From contig NW_027331405.1 in assembly GCF_022965805.1 (NCBI RefSeq), forward strand, positions 1-64,000: a stretch of DNA of 64,000 nt, read 5' to 3'. Made by a program: the position numbers and the translations under genes. Of this stretch, positions 10,249 to 21,904 are shown piece by piece. The notes beneath the pieces were generated by a model. The model was not told the DNA's origin. It made no database searches and saw only the letters and a list, made by a program, of their open reading frames with translations. How positions within the stretch are numbered: position 1 is the first letter of the stretch; every line of letters starts with the position of its first letter. This DNA is from Primulina eburnea. Its lineage: Eukaryota > Streptophyta > Magnoliopsida > Lamiales > Gesneriaceae.

Positions 10249-13200
10249 TTACTAGATGTCGTGTCTATTACTTCTCCGTTAGGAAGTGGTTTGATATCGG
10301 TAACTACGGTTAGACATTGCATTCTACAGTTTGAGGGGCATGAAATTGACCTAGATTGTATAGTGTTGGGTCTGGCTGATTTTGATTGTATAGTCGGTAT
10401 CGACATGCTAACAAAGTACAGAGCTACCGTGGATTGTTTCCACAAGATTGTCAGATTCAGACCCGAAATGACAGACGAGTGGAAATTCTACGGGAAGGGT
10501 TCCAGATCTCGGATTCCCTTGATTTCGGCTCTTACTATGAACAGATTGTTACAGAAAGGAGCAGATGGTTTCTTTATTTATGCTGTAGATATGCAAAAGT
10601 CGAGCCCGGCGTTGGCAGATATACCAGTAGTGCGGGAATTTGCTGATATTTTTCCAGATGAGATCCCAGGATTACCTCCGGTTCGTGAGGTAGACTTTAG
10701 TATTGATCTTACACCAGGTACCGTTCCTATTTCGAGAGCTTCTTATAGGATGGCGCCGATAGAGTTGAAAGAACTAAATGCACAGTTGGAAGATCTTCTA
10801 GCCAAGGGATATATCCGACCTAGTGTATCTCCTTGGGGTTCTCCGGTGCTATTTGTGCGAAAGAAAGATGGATCGATGCGGTTGTGTATCGATTACCGGC
10901 AGCTGAACAAGGCAACGATCAAGAATAAATATCCTTTGCATAGGATCGATGACTTATTTGATCAGTTGCAGGGATCCTCCGTGTATTCTAAGATTGATTT
11001 GCGTTCTGGGTACCATCAGCTCAGAGTTCGAGATATAGACATACCAAAGACAGCATTTCGAACCAGGTATGGACATTACGAATTTATTGTCATGCCGTTT
11101 GGTTTAACCAATGCTCCTGCGGTATTTATGGGCTTGATGAACCAAGTGTTTCAGAGGTATTTGGATGAATTTGTTATTGTCTTCATCGATGATATTTTGG
11201 TGTATTCGAAGAACAGAAATGAGCATGCAGAGCATCTCAGAATTGTTTTGCAGACGTTGAGAAACGAGCGACTGTATGCTAAATTGTCCAAGTGTGAGTT
11301 TTGGTTGAATCGAGTTGTATTCTTGGGGCATATCATATCTGGAGATGGTATTTCTGTTGATCCGAGTAAAGTGGAAGCGGTGATCAGTTGGTCGAGACCG
11401 ACTTCTGTACCAAAAATACGCAGTTTCATGGGCTTAGCCGGATACTACAGAAGATTTATTAAAGATTTCTCCAGTATTGCAAAGCCAATAACTCAATTGA
11501 CGCAAAAGAATGCACCATTTGTTTGGTCAGAGGAGTGCGATTCTAGCTTTCTAGAGTTGAAAAAACGGCTGACCAGTGCTCCAGTACTGACGATACCTTC
11601 AGGTACGGGTGATTTCGTGGTATATTGTGATGCTTCTCATAGAGGTTTGGGATGTGTTCTTATGCAGCGAGGCCATGTGATCGCATACGCCTCGAGACAA
11701 TTGAAGCCACATGAAGTTCGATACCCCATTCATGATCTGGAATTGGCGGCTATCGTATTTGCATTAAAGATTTGGCGTCATTATCTCTACGGCGAGAAAT
11801 TTGAGATCTTCTCCGATCACAAGAGCCTAAAGTACCTATTCTCTCAATCAGAACTGAACATGAGGCAGCGTAGATGGCTTGATCTACTGAAAGATTTTGA
11901 TTGTGAAATCAAATATTATCCAGGGAAGTCAAATGCAGCAGCAGATGCCTTGAGTCGTAAGGTATGTTCTTTGTCCTTATCGACGATAGGTGTTAACAAG
12001 TTAGTTGAAAATTGCTGTACATCTGGATTAGAATTTGATACAGATAGTAAGCCACTACGACTTTTTACGATCCAAGTTGAGCCCAATTTGATTATGAGGA
12101 TCAAGGAAGCACAACGAACCGATCAGAATGTGCAGAGATCGATTCAAATGGTCAGATCAGGGCATCTGTCAGAATATCAGGTGCGTGAGCATATCTTGTA
12201 CGTGAATAACCGTCTAGTTGTGCCAGATGTTGCAGATTTGAGACAGCAGATTCTGACAGAGGCACATTGTAGTTGGTTCAGCATTCATCCGGGTGGCAGG
12301 AAGATGTACAACGACTTGAAGACACAGTTCTGGTGGAAGCAAATGAAGTCGGACATTGCCGAATTTGTGTCTAAGTGTTTGAACTGCCAACAGGTGAAAG
12401 CTGAGAGGAAGAAGCCTGGTGGATTACTTCAGAGTCTAGCCATTCCTGAATGGAAATGGGACCATATTTCCATGGATTTCGTGACGAAGTTACCTAGGTC
12501 ATCCAAAGGCTGTGATGCGATTTGGGTCATTATTGACAGATTGACCAAATCTGCATGTTTCATCCCATACAGAATGACGTATAGACAAGATCAGATGGCG
12601 GAGATTTATATTCGAGAGGTAGTCAGATTGCATGGAGTGCCGAAGTCAATCGTATCAGATCGTGATCCACGATTCACTTCACACTTTTGGCACAGTTTAC
12701 AGCAGGCCTTAGGTACGACATTACACCTGAGTACTGCTTATCATCCTCAGACAGACGGACAGTCAGAACGGACTATCCAGACATTAGAGGATATGTTGAG
12801 AGCCGTTGTGCTAGATTTTGGCACTAGTTGGCAAGATTCTCTATCTCTTTGCGAATTCTCTTACAATAATAGCTATCAGACGAGTATCGAGATGGCACCA
12901 TTTGAAGCTTTGTATGGCAAGAAGTGCAGATCTCCGCTATACTGGGATGACGTTTCAGAAGTACTAGAACTTGGGCCAGATATGATTCGTGACATGACAG
13001 AGAAGGTGAAACTCATTCAGAAGAGGATGAAGACAGCACAAGATCGACAAGCAAAGTATGCCAATATCAGACGTAGACCGTTAGTATTCGAGGCCGGAGA
13101 TAGAGTATTCTTAAAGATTTCTCCATTTAGAGGCGTTGTTCGATTTGGCAAACGCGGGAAACTATCTCCTCGATACATTGGTCCTTACGAGATTCTTGAA

Positions 13201-13512
13201 AAGATTGGCGATCGAGCTTATCGACTTGCACTTCCTCTTTCTCTATCTGGGATACATGATGTCTTTCATGTATCGATGTTGCATAAGTATATGCCAGACA
13301 TTTCTCATGTCATTCAACCTGACGAAGCGGAACTTGATCAGACTTTGAGCTACGTGGAACAACCGATACAGATCCTTGATCGGAAAGAAAAGATGCTCAG
13401 AACGAAGAATAATCCACTTGTGAAAGTTCAGTGGAGTCGTCATGGCATCGAAGAAGCGACATGGGAAACAGAAGCAGATATGCGACAGAAACACCCCGAA
13501 TTATTCCAATGA
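10249..13512 (+). pseudogene. pol: Gypsy pol: protease end, RT, RNase H, integrase, chromodomain
   Basis: In the same frame as gag and open to TGA 13510-13512 (1083 codons from 10261). Visible domains: the rest of the aspartic protease; RT ([17 protein letters not shown], then FIDD at about residue 308 of the open frame); RNase H ([25 protein letters not shown]); the integrase zinc finger ([19 protein letters not shown]); the integrase core with all three acidic residues (ISMDF near 12467, SDRDPRF near 12655, DGQSERT near 12755); GPY/F-like [14 protein letters not shown]; and a chromodomain ([16 protein letters not shown] near 13420) that in chromoviruses guides integration to marked chromatin. 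RT, RNase H, integrase and chromodomain look intact. Without the upstream TAG and frameshift the polyprotein would be complete. Confidence 0.95.
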
Positions 13513-13598
13513 TGTAAGTATTAATCTAGCATTGATGTCATTACTTTGATGCTTACAATGATAGAATGATGTATGAGTTCGAGGACGAACTCTTATCT

Positions 13599-13612
13599 AA
13601 GAGGGGGAGAAA
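13599..13612 (+). other. Polypurine tract of nested gypsy element
   Basis: aagagggggagaaa lies immediately upstream of the 3' LTR and would prime plus-strand synthesis. Confidence 0.9.
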
Positions 13613-15481
13613 TGTAATGCCCGAGGATTTGATTATCGTAATTTGCTATGAGATTAGTGAATTAAATAGATATAACTGTAAACGGGCCATTACGAGACCA
13701 GATTGGATAAAGAATATACATTTCACCAATTGCGGGCAGAACTAGTGGCGCCCGAGCGGTAGAGAGTGACCGCCCGAGCGCCAAGGTTCCATGGCATCAC
13801 GTTCGGGCAGAAGGTGTGGCGCCCGGGCAGTAATTTATGACCGCCCGAGCGCCAGAGTCTAGCATTTCGGACAGAACCTTCCGCGCCCGGGCGGTAGAAT
13901 CTTACCGCCCGAGCGCCGAGCTCGCGCCCGGGCGGTAAGTTTCGACCGCCCGAGCGCCAAACCAGAATTGGCAAGAATGAACCACGTAGCTTTGCATGCA
14001 AGGGGCGATATATATAACGATTTTTCCTCAAAAATCTGATAAGAATCAGAATAGAAAAGCTCCGAGAGGCTTTTGGAGATTCTTGCGCTGGTATTTTACA
14101 ATCCGTCCGTCTGATTTGAAATCCGACTTCGGTACTGTGTTCCTATCGTTGTAGGCTATGCGTGGACGTAAGTTTTACTATGTTTTGGCATGTCTTGAAA
14201 TTATGATGTTGTAGGAATCAGATATGATTCATATATGTTGTTTCGGACATATTAGACATCGTATAATTACAACCGGATTTAAGAACGGACACCGTATAGA
14301 ATTGTTATGAATTTTAGAGTTGAATTGATTGGGTTTTGATACTAGATTTATATCATTATCAGTTATGAATTGGGGAAATTGATGTAATTGTTTATTATAG
14401 AGATTGTGCAGTTGAAATGATACTGAGATCAAGTAGTGAATTGATAGTATAGGTGTTGATTTGGATTAGTAATTGATAAATTGTGTATCAACATTCCATT
14501 TCAGATTCATCTTACCTCATTTCGACATCGAGACCTCGACATCGTTAAAGGTTTAGCAAAGAAAGGTATAAGTCATGTTTTGTTTGGGGAGATGTAACTC
14601 AAATAAGATATTATTTGAGTTTCCCAACCAAAATCACATACTAGTATTATTAGATATATTGTAACATGTTTATGAATTGTGTATAGCATTATATTCAATC
14701 TTTTAACATGTTTATGCTTTGATTTCAGAATTGTATTCAAGCATGTATGATCGGTGTGATATTCAGATATGAATATGATTATACTTTGTTTACATATTGA
14801 TATTCATTGCATTTAAGATAGGAGAGTCTTTGACAGGCATTGTCAAATAGCTAGACGTTTTGGTGTATCTCAGCATAGGAGTAGGTATTACTCTTATTGC
14901 CGCCGTTGATACAGCTCAGACCGAAGTCTAGGAATGAGACGTTCATTACCCCGATTGGAGGGTAGGTAGTGACGTCTTATTCACACCGGGATCCCTAGAG
15001 TTCTAGTCGAGTCGAGTCCAGACATGGTTTGATTCGCATTTCATTGCATGTGCATATGATGTCATTCATGATAGCATGTTTCATGTTTAATTGATTGTAT
15101 GCATGTATACATGTTTATACTGGGATTTATTCTCACCGGTTTTCCGGCTGTTGTTATGTCTGTATGTGTGCATAACAACAGGTGGGGCAGGATCTGGGTC
15201 ACGCAGAGGATGAGAGATGGACATAGCGTGGTGATCTCGGGCATAGCAGAAGAACTAGTAGTTGTACTTTTGGCATGTACTGTATTTAATTACTAGTTGT
15301 CGAATATGGTTTGGAACCAGACATATTTGTATCTTATGTTTGTATATTATGTGTTGAATAACATAGAGACTTCTAATGTTAGCTTTCATTTGAGTTAATG
15401 TAAAAGCAAAAATTTGACCCACTTTTTATATTAATGATCCGTTTAATCCCAAAGAAAAGAATTAGAGCCCGGGTCCCCACA
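13613..15481 (+). repeat. 3' LTR of nested gypsy element
   Basis: 1869 bp, identical in length to the 5' LTR with about six visible substitutions (for example cccaagg versus cccgagg at the start, and ctatag versus ctagag near 14996). It is followed by the TSD ctgtg and the resumption of copia RT. Confidence 0.95.
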
Positions 15482-16517
15482 CTGTGTGTATAAGAAGGTC
15501 AGTGGGAGTGCTGTGACATTCCTTGTTCTTTATGTTGATGACATTCTACTCATTGGGAATGATGTAGGAATGTTGCAATCAACAAAGATATGGTTAGCAA
15601 GTAAGTTCTCAATGCAGGACTTGGGTGAAGCATCTTTTGTATTGGGAATACAGATCTATAGAGATAGATCAAGAAGATTGCTTGGTCTCACCCAGTCCAC
15701 ATACATTGATACCATCGTGAAGCGGTTCTCGATGGATGAGTCCAAGAGAGGACATCTACCAATGTGTCATGGCGTGTCCCTATCCAAGTCTATGTCTCCC
15801 AAGACTGATGCAGAGATAGCGGCGATGACACGAATTCCGTATGCTTCGGCTATTGGTAGTATCATGTATGGGATGATATCTACACGTCCTGACGTGGCAT
15901 TTGCACTAAGTGTAGTGAGTAGATATCAATCCAACCCTGGTCTTCCACACTGGAAAGCTGTGAAAGACATCCTCAAGTATTTGAGAAGGACCAATAAGTT
16001 GTTTTTGGTCTATGGGGGTGGAGAACTAAAATTGGAAGGCTAAACCGACTCTAGCTTCCAAAGCGATATTGATGACTCGAAGTCAACCTCCGGATTCATA
16101 TTCATGCTCAATGGTGGTGCTGTCTCTTGGAAGAGTTCCAAGCAAGACAGTACTGCGGATTCCACCACTGAGGCAGAATACATTGCTGCATCGGCTGCAG
16201 CAAAGGAGGCTGTTTGGATTAGGAATTTCGTCCAAGAGTTGGGCGTCATTCCAAATGGAGTTGCTCCTATCCCGGTGATGTGCGACAACACGGGAGCCAT
16301 AGCTCAGGCGAAGGAGCCAAGGTCTCATCAGAAGTCCAAACACGTATTGAGAAAGTACCACATCCTCAGAGAGATCGTGGAAAGAGGAGATGTCGTGATT
16401 GACAAAGTCGGCTCCGCAGATAATTTTGCTGATCCACTAACTAAGCCTTTACCAGGACCATCATTCGAGAAGCATCGCGAATCAATGGGTCTAAAGAATA
16501 TAGGTAGTTGGCTCTAG
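15482..16517 (+). pseudogene. pol: Copia pol, 3' part: RT catalytic core and RNase H
   Basis: Continues the copia frame broken at 6848; the first five bases are the duplicated target ctgtg. It holds the RT catalytic motif YVDD at 15531-15542, the thumb region (SKFSMQDLGEASFVLGIQI), and RNase H ([49 protein letters not shown]). A TAA at 16041-16043 interrupts where a Tyr or similar residue precedes TDSSFQSD. Natural end TAG 16515-16517, immediately before the PPT, as expected. Confidence 0.93.
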
Positions 16518-16519
16518 TG

Positions 16520-16531
16520 CAAGTGGGAGAT
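16520..16531 (+). other. Polypurine tract of copia element
   Basis: caagtgggagat lies just upstream of the TGTTAGAG start of the 3' LTR; the purine core is aagtgggaga (16521-16530). Confidence 0.85.
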
Positions 16532-18552
16532 TGTTAGAGTAGGTGCACGTCGAGCCAAATGTTGGCCGACTGTTCACGATGAAACTCTTTGTATAAACGA
16601 TCTTTATTTTAATAATATTTGAATTTATTAATTTGGCGCATCTTTATCTTTATACCCATGCTAGTTGCATAGATAAAGTCCTTGAATATACAAATAGTAG
16701 AAAGAATATGAGATGCTCATATGATGAGTATCATGAAACTCATATTTGGAATACTGTATATTCTGAACCGTTCCTAGTCGATTCAGCCGCCACTAAGAAG
16801 GATAAAGGTCGCTCGAGTTAGAGACTAGTATCTGCGATGTGAGTACCATGTTTCATTGGTAGGGGACATTGTGATGTCTGAGCATGCAGATAGGTGCTCC
16901 TGGTAGAGTGCACTGAACAACCCTCCATAAAAGGACTTTCCAAGTGGTTCTCACTTATCGAGTGGAAAAGTCCTGGTTTATGGTTGTACAGAATTAGTCC
17001 TTATGACCCGGGACAACATTGAGACTCTATGTGCTAGCGTTTCACTTTGACTTTTTTACCGACTCTTATGGGGTCATTAGGTGGCAAGGTTGGGTGTTAC
17101 GGCGAAACATATAGGAGTCGGTGCATTGTAGTCGGGGATTCACCGCTTACCTACGGGTATGGATATCCTATGTGTTTTTCATGTATGTGTGGGTGGAAAT
17201 CTCTGATCAGAGTATGGTGGTAATTATGAAAGGGGTTTCATAGATTACACCATCGATGCAACCACAACATGACACATAGTATCGATTCATTGACAACTCT
17301 CGATAGACCAATAGTTGTCGAATCGGTCGGGATATATGAGTTGAAGGGACCGTACTGTACGCTAACCATAATTGAATGGTTCTTGCAGGCACTATCATGT
17401 GATACCTAGGGAATCACGTAAGCGATGCTGCTAGGCGTTTAACGTGATTGGTTGGGTACTATCAGACTTGAGTTCTGACGTTCTTACTATCAAGGAGTTG
17501 ATAAGTAAGAATGGAGCAATTGGGGTATGCTCGAATAAGGACATGTTTAGTCCGAATCACATAGAGATGTGAACCTGCGGCTAGTTGTATCAATGAACCA
17601 TTGAGGGCCACATAAGTACTTGCTTTGTAAATCTCGATGAGAAGTAAAATAGTTCAATGTGTTGAACGGCTTATAAATGTGTTTATAAGCGTTAAGAAAA
17701 ATAGAAGTATGACTTCTAAGAGAGAAATATAAATTTTAATTTATGGAAGTGTTCCTAAGATTAAAATTTGGCCAAGTAAATAATGTAGTTGAAAATTGTG
17801 ATTTTCATAAACATTATTGGAGACTAAATTAAATTAATTCAAGTGTTGAATTAATTAAACACTAGTGGACCTAGTAGAGTCCAAATAATTCAAGTGTTGA
17901 ATTAATAATATTGAGTCTTGTAGAGCTCAATTAAAATAATTATTTAACTAGTGGGACTTGAATAAATTCAAGTAATATTTAATTAATCTCAAAATGTTTG
18001 AGATAATTAAAATTTAGTCTATGGTTTGCATGCTTGGGAGGTGAAAGGTTGTTGTTTACTTTTTATTAAAAAATTCCAAAAGCATGCAACTTTTGAGAGA
18101 CAACTTTACACAACAACCTAGGCTAGTCTCCCACACTCCACACAATCTCACTTTGGCCGAAATTTTTAAAAAAAATTTCTCTCCATTCTCTCTCATTTTT
18201 TTGTTCTTCATTTTTGAAGATACAAAATCATTCTCATTGAAAAATCTTCAAATATTTCTAGTGCAATATTTGAAGGGGTTTACATTGCTAGTGGTGGGCT
18301 TGATTTTGAAGCAAAGGAGGAGGAGCTTGTAGACTTATCTTCCATTTCAAGAGCTTTGTTGTTCACAACAAAGTTGGAGCCAAACATCAACCTCAAGAGG
18401 TTGATAGGTAAATCTTTCTTAAACATCCTATGCATGTTTTTGTGATTTTGTAAATATTACACAAAATATATATGGTGGCCGAATTTTTGTGCTAAAAATT
18501 AAAATTTTTGACTTCCGTTGCGCTTCCGGCCACCGTAACCGGTCCGCTTTCA
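16532..18552 (+). repeat. 3' LTR of copia element
   Basis: TGTTAGAGTAGG...GGTCCGCTTTCA, 2021 bp. The first 190 bases have no counterpart in the window because the 5' copy is displaced by the gypsy insertion. It lost about 47 bases between ggttt repeats near 18027. Confidence 0.92.
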
Positions 18553-19615
18553 AGGGATTCTATTTTTGTTTTTGTGGATAGATTCTCTAAGATGGCACAT
18601 TTATAGCTTGTCATAAAACCGATGATGCTTCAAACATTGCGGATTTGTTCTTTAGATAATCGTTAGGTTGCACGGCATGCCTAAGACTATTGTTTCTGGT
18701 CGCGATGTTAAATTCTTGAGTTACTTTTGGAAGACTTTATGGGCTAAACTTGGCACAAAATTGTTGTTTTGTACTACTTGTCATCCTCAAACGGATGGAC
18801 AAACTGAAGTTGTCAATAGAACTTTGGGAACACTTTTGCGTGCTATTCTTAAAAAGAACTTGGATTGACAGTTCTATGGACTTTATTTTGGGGTTGCCTA
18901 GGACTAAGAAGGGGAGGGATTCTGTTTTTGTTGTTGTGGATAGATTTTCTAAGATGGCACATTTTATAGCTTGTCATAAAACCGATGATGCTTCAAACAT
19001 GGCGGATTTGTTCTTTAGAGAAGTCGTTAGGTTACATGGCATGCCTAGGACTATTGTTTCTGGTCGCGATGTTAAATTCTTGAGTTACTTTTGGAAGACT
19101 TTATGGGCTAAACTTGGCACAAAATTGTTGTTTTCTACTACTTTTCAACCTCTAACGGATGGACAAACTGAAGTTGTCAATAGAACTTTGGGAACACTTT
19201 TGCGTGCTATTCTTAAAAAGAACTTGGATTAACATTTCTATGGACTTTTTTTTGGGGTTGCCTAGGACTAAGATGGGGAGGGATTCTATTTTTGTTGTTG
19301 TGGAAAGATTCTCTAAGATGGCACATTTTATAGCTTGTCATAAAACCGATGATGCTTCAAACATTGCGGATTTTTTCTTTAGAGAAGTCGTTAGGTTGCA
19401 TGGCATACCTAGGACTATTGTTTCTGGTCGCGATGTAAAATTCTTGAGTTACTTTTGGAAGACTTTGTGGGCTAAACATAGCACAAAATTGTTGTTTTCT
19501 ACTACTTGTCATCCTCAAACGGATGGACAAACTGAAGTTGTCACCGGAACTTAGGGAACACTTTTGCGTGCTATTCTTAAAAAGTACTTGGATTGACATT
19601 TCTATGGACTTTATT
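18553..19615 (+). repeat. Left part of integrase-core tandem array (364-bp unit)
   Basis: One partial unit (18553-18862), two full 364-bp units (18863-19226, 19227-19590) and the first 25 bases of a fourth, which stops at the composite insertion. Each unit encodes a Ty3/gypsy integrase catalytic core starting near DxSMDF and ending AILKKNLD plus stop. Unit variants match the right part in order: unit 1 resembles that at 33681, unit 2 that at 34045 (DSSMDF, SVFVV, NMADLFF) with a 3' end like 34409, and unit 3 that at 34771 ([14 protein letters not shown] stop). It starts directly at the copia LTR, so the array probably continued leftward before copia inserted. Confidence 0.93.
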
Positions 19616-20407
19616 TGACATGAATCTAGCCAGCCACTATGCGTTTCAAGAACCAATCCCGAGAGGACGCTTGAAGATGTTGAATGTTGCCCTTCATCCA
19701 ACCAATGAAGGCTTGGAAACAAGGCTCGAGGGGTTCGGGTTGCATCACAATCAAGTAGAAGCTGACCGAGGCTACACGGACGTGTACACGGACCTGTACA
19801 CGGGGTCCATGTCTGATACATTTGAGATTGAGATTTACAGAGCCTACACGGACCCGTACACGGAGGTGAGCACGGGGTCCGTGTCCCTTGTTCCAGCTGA
19901 AGTTGTTACCCGAGTGTACACGGACCCGGACACGGAGGCACACACGGGGTCCGTGTCCTAGAGTTTTGGCCGAGAAAAATTACCTTATTTAGAGTTTTGT
20001 TTTGTTAGGAAACTAGATTTCTTGATATCTTTTGATATATAGACTTTGTTGGACGAATTTTAACACACAATACACATATTATTTTGAGTTTATCAAATTT
20101 GTGAGATTTTTCTCTCAACTTTTCAAGGCTTTAGCTTTGTTAAATCAAAATCAAACTTATCAAAGTTTTTAACTTTGTGGCGTTTGTCGATCGTTGCTTG
20201 TGCGGATTGTCGTAGGCAAAGTTCTTCGAAGGTTCGTATAGTTTTCGATTGTTTATCCTCGTGTTTATTTGTTGCTAAACTCTTGCTACACACAATACTT
20301 GAATCAAAAGATCGGGAAAACACACGGATCTTAATATCGTAATTGAATAGAGGGTGCGATTTATTTTTAATCGTGTTTGCTATTTATTCGTATCAAGATT
20401 CACGTCA
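19616..20407 (+). repeat. LTR-a (792 bp) of composite
   Basis: TGACATGAATC...GATTCACGTCA, followed by the PBS. It contains CACGGACCC/GGGGTCCGTG iterons at about 19770-19958 and a TATATAGA box near 20035. Its 5' 340 bases encode, in one frame, a pol-like tail (PIPRGRLKMLNV, then YTDxYT/TGSVS repeats) matching the reading frame that enters LTR-b at 21610. Confidence 0.88.
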
Positions 20408-20409
20408 TT

Positions 20410-20421
20410 TGGTATCAGAGC
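20410..20421 (+). other. Primer-binding site of non-autonomous element
   Basis: TGGTATCAGAGC, two bases after LTR-a. Confidence 0.9.
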
Positions 20422-20464
20422 TCAAGGTTTATTGAATTCAAGTAGTATCAAAAAAAAAAAAAAT

Positions 20465-20815
20465 ATCGCGATTACTGTTCACGTACTGTTCATCGTTTCG
20501 GATTCACTGTTCACGGCCGCCGAGTTACTATTCATCTAATCGGATTTACTGTTCACGGCCGCCGAGTTACTATTCATCTAATCGGATTTACTGTTCACGG
20601 CTGCCGCGTTACTGTTCATCTAATCGGTACTGTTCATGGCGTATTTACTATTCACTCCGTCAGCGGATTTACTGTTCACGCAATTGCTGATTTACTGTTC
20701 ATTGGATTTACTATTCACGCCACTGTTCAATCCGGAATTACTGTTCACGGTTCGGAGTTACTGTTCATTTGCCGGAGTTACTGTTTACGGTACTGTAGCG
20801 TACTGTTCACCCGAA
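20465..20815 (+). repeat. Cluster of ACTGTTCA repeats in leader
   Basis: About twenty copies of the motif ACT(G/A)TTCA(C/T) in 350 bases, including a roughly 43-bp unit (ggatttactgttcacgg..ctattcatctaatc) repeated nearly perfectly three times. One frame is open through it (LLFT/ADLLFTQ repeats from 20636), but the regularity is at the DNA level. The gag-like ATG at 20852 follows. Confidence 0.85.
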
Positions 20816-20851
20816 AAAAAAATTTTTTTCAAAAAAAAGAAGGGGTGCAAT

Positions 20852-21904
20852 ATGCTTGATCGTGAGTTTCAGTCATTGTTGGTACAATTTGGAAAAAGAT
20901 TGGAGGAAGAATTTAAACATATGCGTGAAAAGTATGGGCGAGTGGATGAGATTGGAAGGATGGGTAAAGTGGAGAGAAGAATGGCGACACCAGCGAGGAG
21001 TTCAAAACGTGGATCTCAAGGTACATCTAAAATTTCAAAAATTAGTACTTGTGATATTCAATGTGTTTGGTGTCTAGAGTTTGGACATCATATTAGCCAA
21101 TGTAAAATTGAGGATATGAAGGTAGTGGATTCCACTTCCAACCTTGAAGCTAAACTTGTGGATGATTTGAATGTTGATATTCCAATTGTGTCTCATGCGA
21201 GTATTGAGTGTTGTGCTGTGGAAGGTGAGTTGTTAGATGATATGCAAGTTGTTTCTTTTGCTCAACTGTCAACGAATGTAATTTGTATTGATGAATCAAT
21301 TTGTTATGAGTTGAGGGAAAAGGAAAATGAGATGGTCGAAAAAAAGAGCGATAAAAAGAGTGAGATGACCATTGATGAAAAAAAAGAGTTGTGTGAAAAA
21401 GAGGCCAAACAAACAAAAGAAGAAATTATAGGTATGGCCCAAAAGAGTGAGGATGAGCAATTACTTTATTTTAATGAAATAGCCGGTTCGATCCCGAGCA
21501 TTGTTAAACTCTACTTGCAGGATTGTGGAAAAGGCGTGAAATGTATTGATCTTCCTAGCTATCAAGAAAGACAAGATTTGAGGACAAATCTTTTTAAAGA
21601 AAGGGAGTATGACATGAATCTAGCCAGCCACTATGCGTTTCAAGAACCAATCCCGAGAAGACGCTTGAAGATGTTGAATGTTGCCCTTCATCCAACCAAT
21701 GAAGGCTCGGAAACAAGGCTCGAGGGGTTCGGGTTGCATCACAATCAAGTAGAAGCTGACCGAGGCTACACGGACGTGTACACGGACCTTTACACGGGGT
21801 CCGTGTCTCATACATTCGAGATTGAGATTTACAGAGCCTACACGGACCCGTACACGGAGGTGAGCACGGGGTGCACGGGGTCCGTGTCCCTTGTTTCCGA
21901 CTGA
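20852..21904 (+). CDS. Gag-like protein of non-autonomous CRM-like element, open into LTR-b
   Basis: 350 codons from ATG 20852 (MLDREFQSLL) to TGA 21902; the frame extends upstream to 20636 through the ACTGTTCA repeats, but 20852 is preferred because homology-like sequence starts there. It has a basic N-terminal helix-like segment (FGKRLEEEFKHMREKYGRV), a basic linker and one zinc knuckle (CVWCLEFGHHISQC near 21063). An acidic/Lys-rich middle follows (EKKSDKKSEM). IAGSIPSIVKLYLQ and RQDLRTNLFKE match the linkers flanking pol in the autonomous relatives ([25 protein letters not shown]), so protease, RT and integrase have been removed cleanly. The last 98 codons lie inside LTR-b. It is the only uninterrupted reading frame in this family here and could be a trans-mobilised Gag (inference). 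Confidence 0.7.
   Translation: MLDREFQSLLVQFGKRLEEEFKHMREKYGRVDEIGRMGKVERRMATPARSSKRGSQGTSKISKISTCDIQCVWCLEFGHHISQCKIEDMKVVDSTSNLEAKLVDDLNVDIPIVSHASIECCAVEGELLDDMQVVSFAQLSTNVICIDESICYELREKENEMVEKKSDKKSEMTIDEKKELCEKEAKQTKEEIIGMAQKSEDEQLLYFNEIAGSIPSIVKLYLQDCGKGVKCIDLPSYQERQDLRTNLFKEREYDMNLASHYAFQEPIPRRRLKMLNVALHPTNEGSETRLEGFGLHHNQVEADRGYTDVYTDLYTGSVSHTFEIEIYRAYTDPYTEVSTGCTGSVSLVSD
21596..21609 (+). other. Polypurine tract of non-autonomous element
   Basis: aaagaaagggagta lies directly before TGACATG of LTR-b, inside the open reading frame. Confidence 0.8.

Larger units (their letters stand above)
6849..15481 (+). mobile_element. Young Ty3/gypsy chromovirus (Tekay/Del-like) nested in copia RT
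   Basis: A full-length 8633-bp element with two 1869-bp LTRs, PBS 8723, gag, pol with a terminal chromodomain, and a PPT at 13599. It is flanked by ctgtg at 6844-6848 and 15482-15486. By eye only about six substitutions separate the two LTRs. The coding region has just two lesions: a 1-nt deletion near 9114 and a TAG at 10246. Order PR-RT-RH-INT-chromodomain defines a chromovirus; the C-terminal chromodomain and TGTAATGCCC LTR start point to Tekay/Del rather than CRM. Confidence 0.95.
270..18552 (+). mobile_element. Degenerate Ty1/copia retrotransposon, interrupted by two gypsy insertions
   Basis: A complete copia architecture can be followed: 5' LTR (cut by the gypsy LTR at 1-269), PBS 2162, long leader, gag 3942, pol 4799-6848 resuming at 15482-16517, PPT 16520, 3' LTR 16532-18552. 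Domain order is protease, integrase, reverse transcriptase, RNase H, as in Ty1/copia. The frame carries stops at 4119, 5657, 5903 and 16041, a frameshift near 4680, and an 8.6-kb gypsy insertion in RT, so it is non-functional. The 3' LTR abuts the integrase satellite directly at 18553 (agggattc), so copia inserted into that array; the other target-duplication copy lies outside the window. LTR divergence looks near 1 percent by eye, greater than in the gypsy nested inside it, consistent with the nesting order. Confidence 0.93.
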
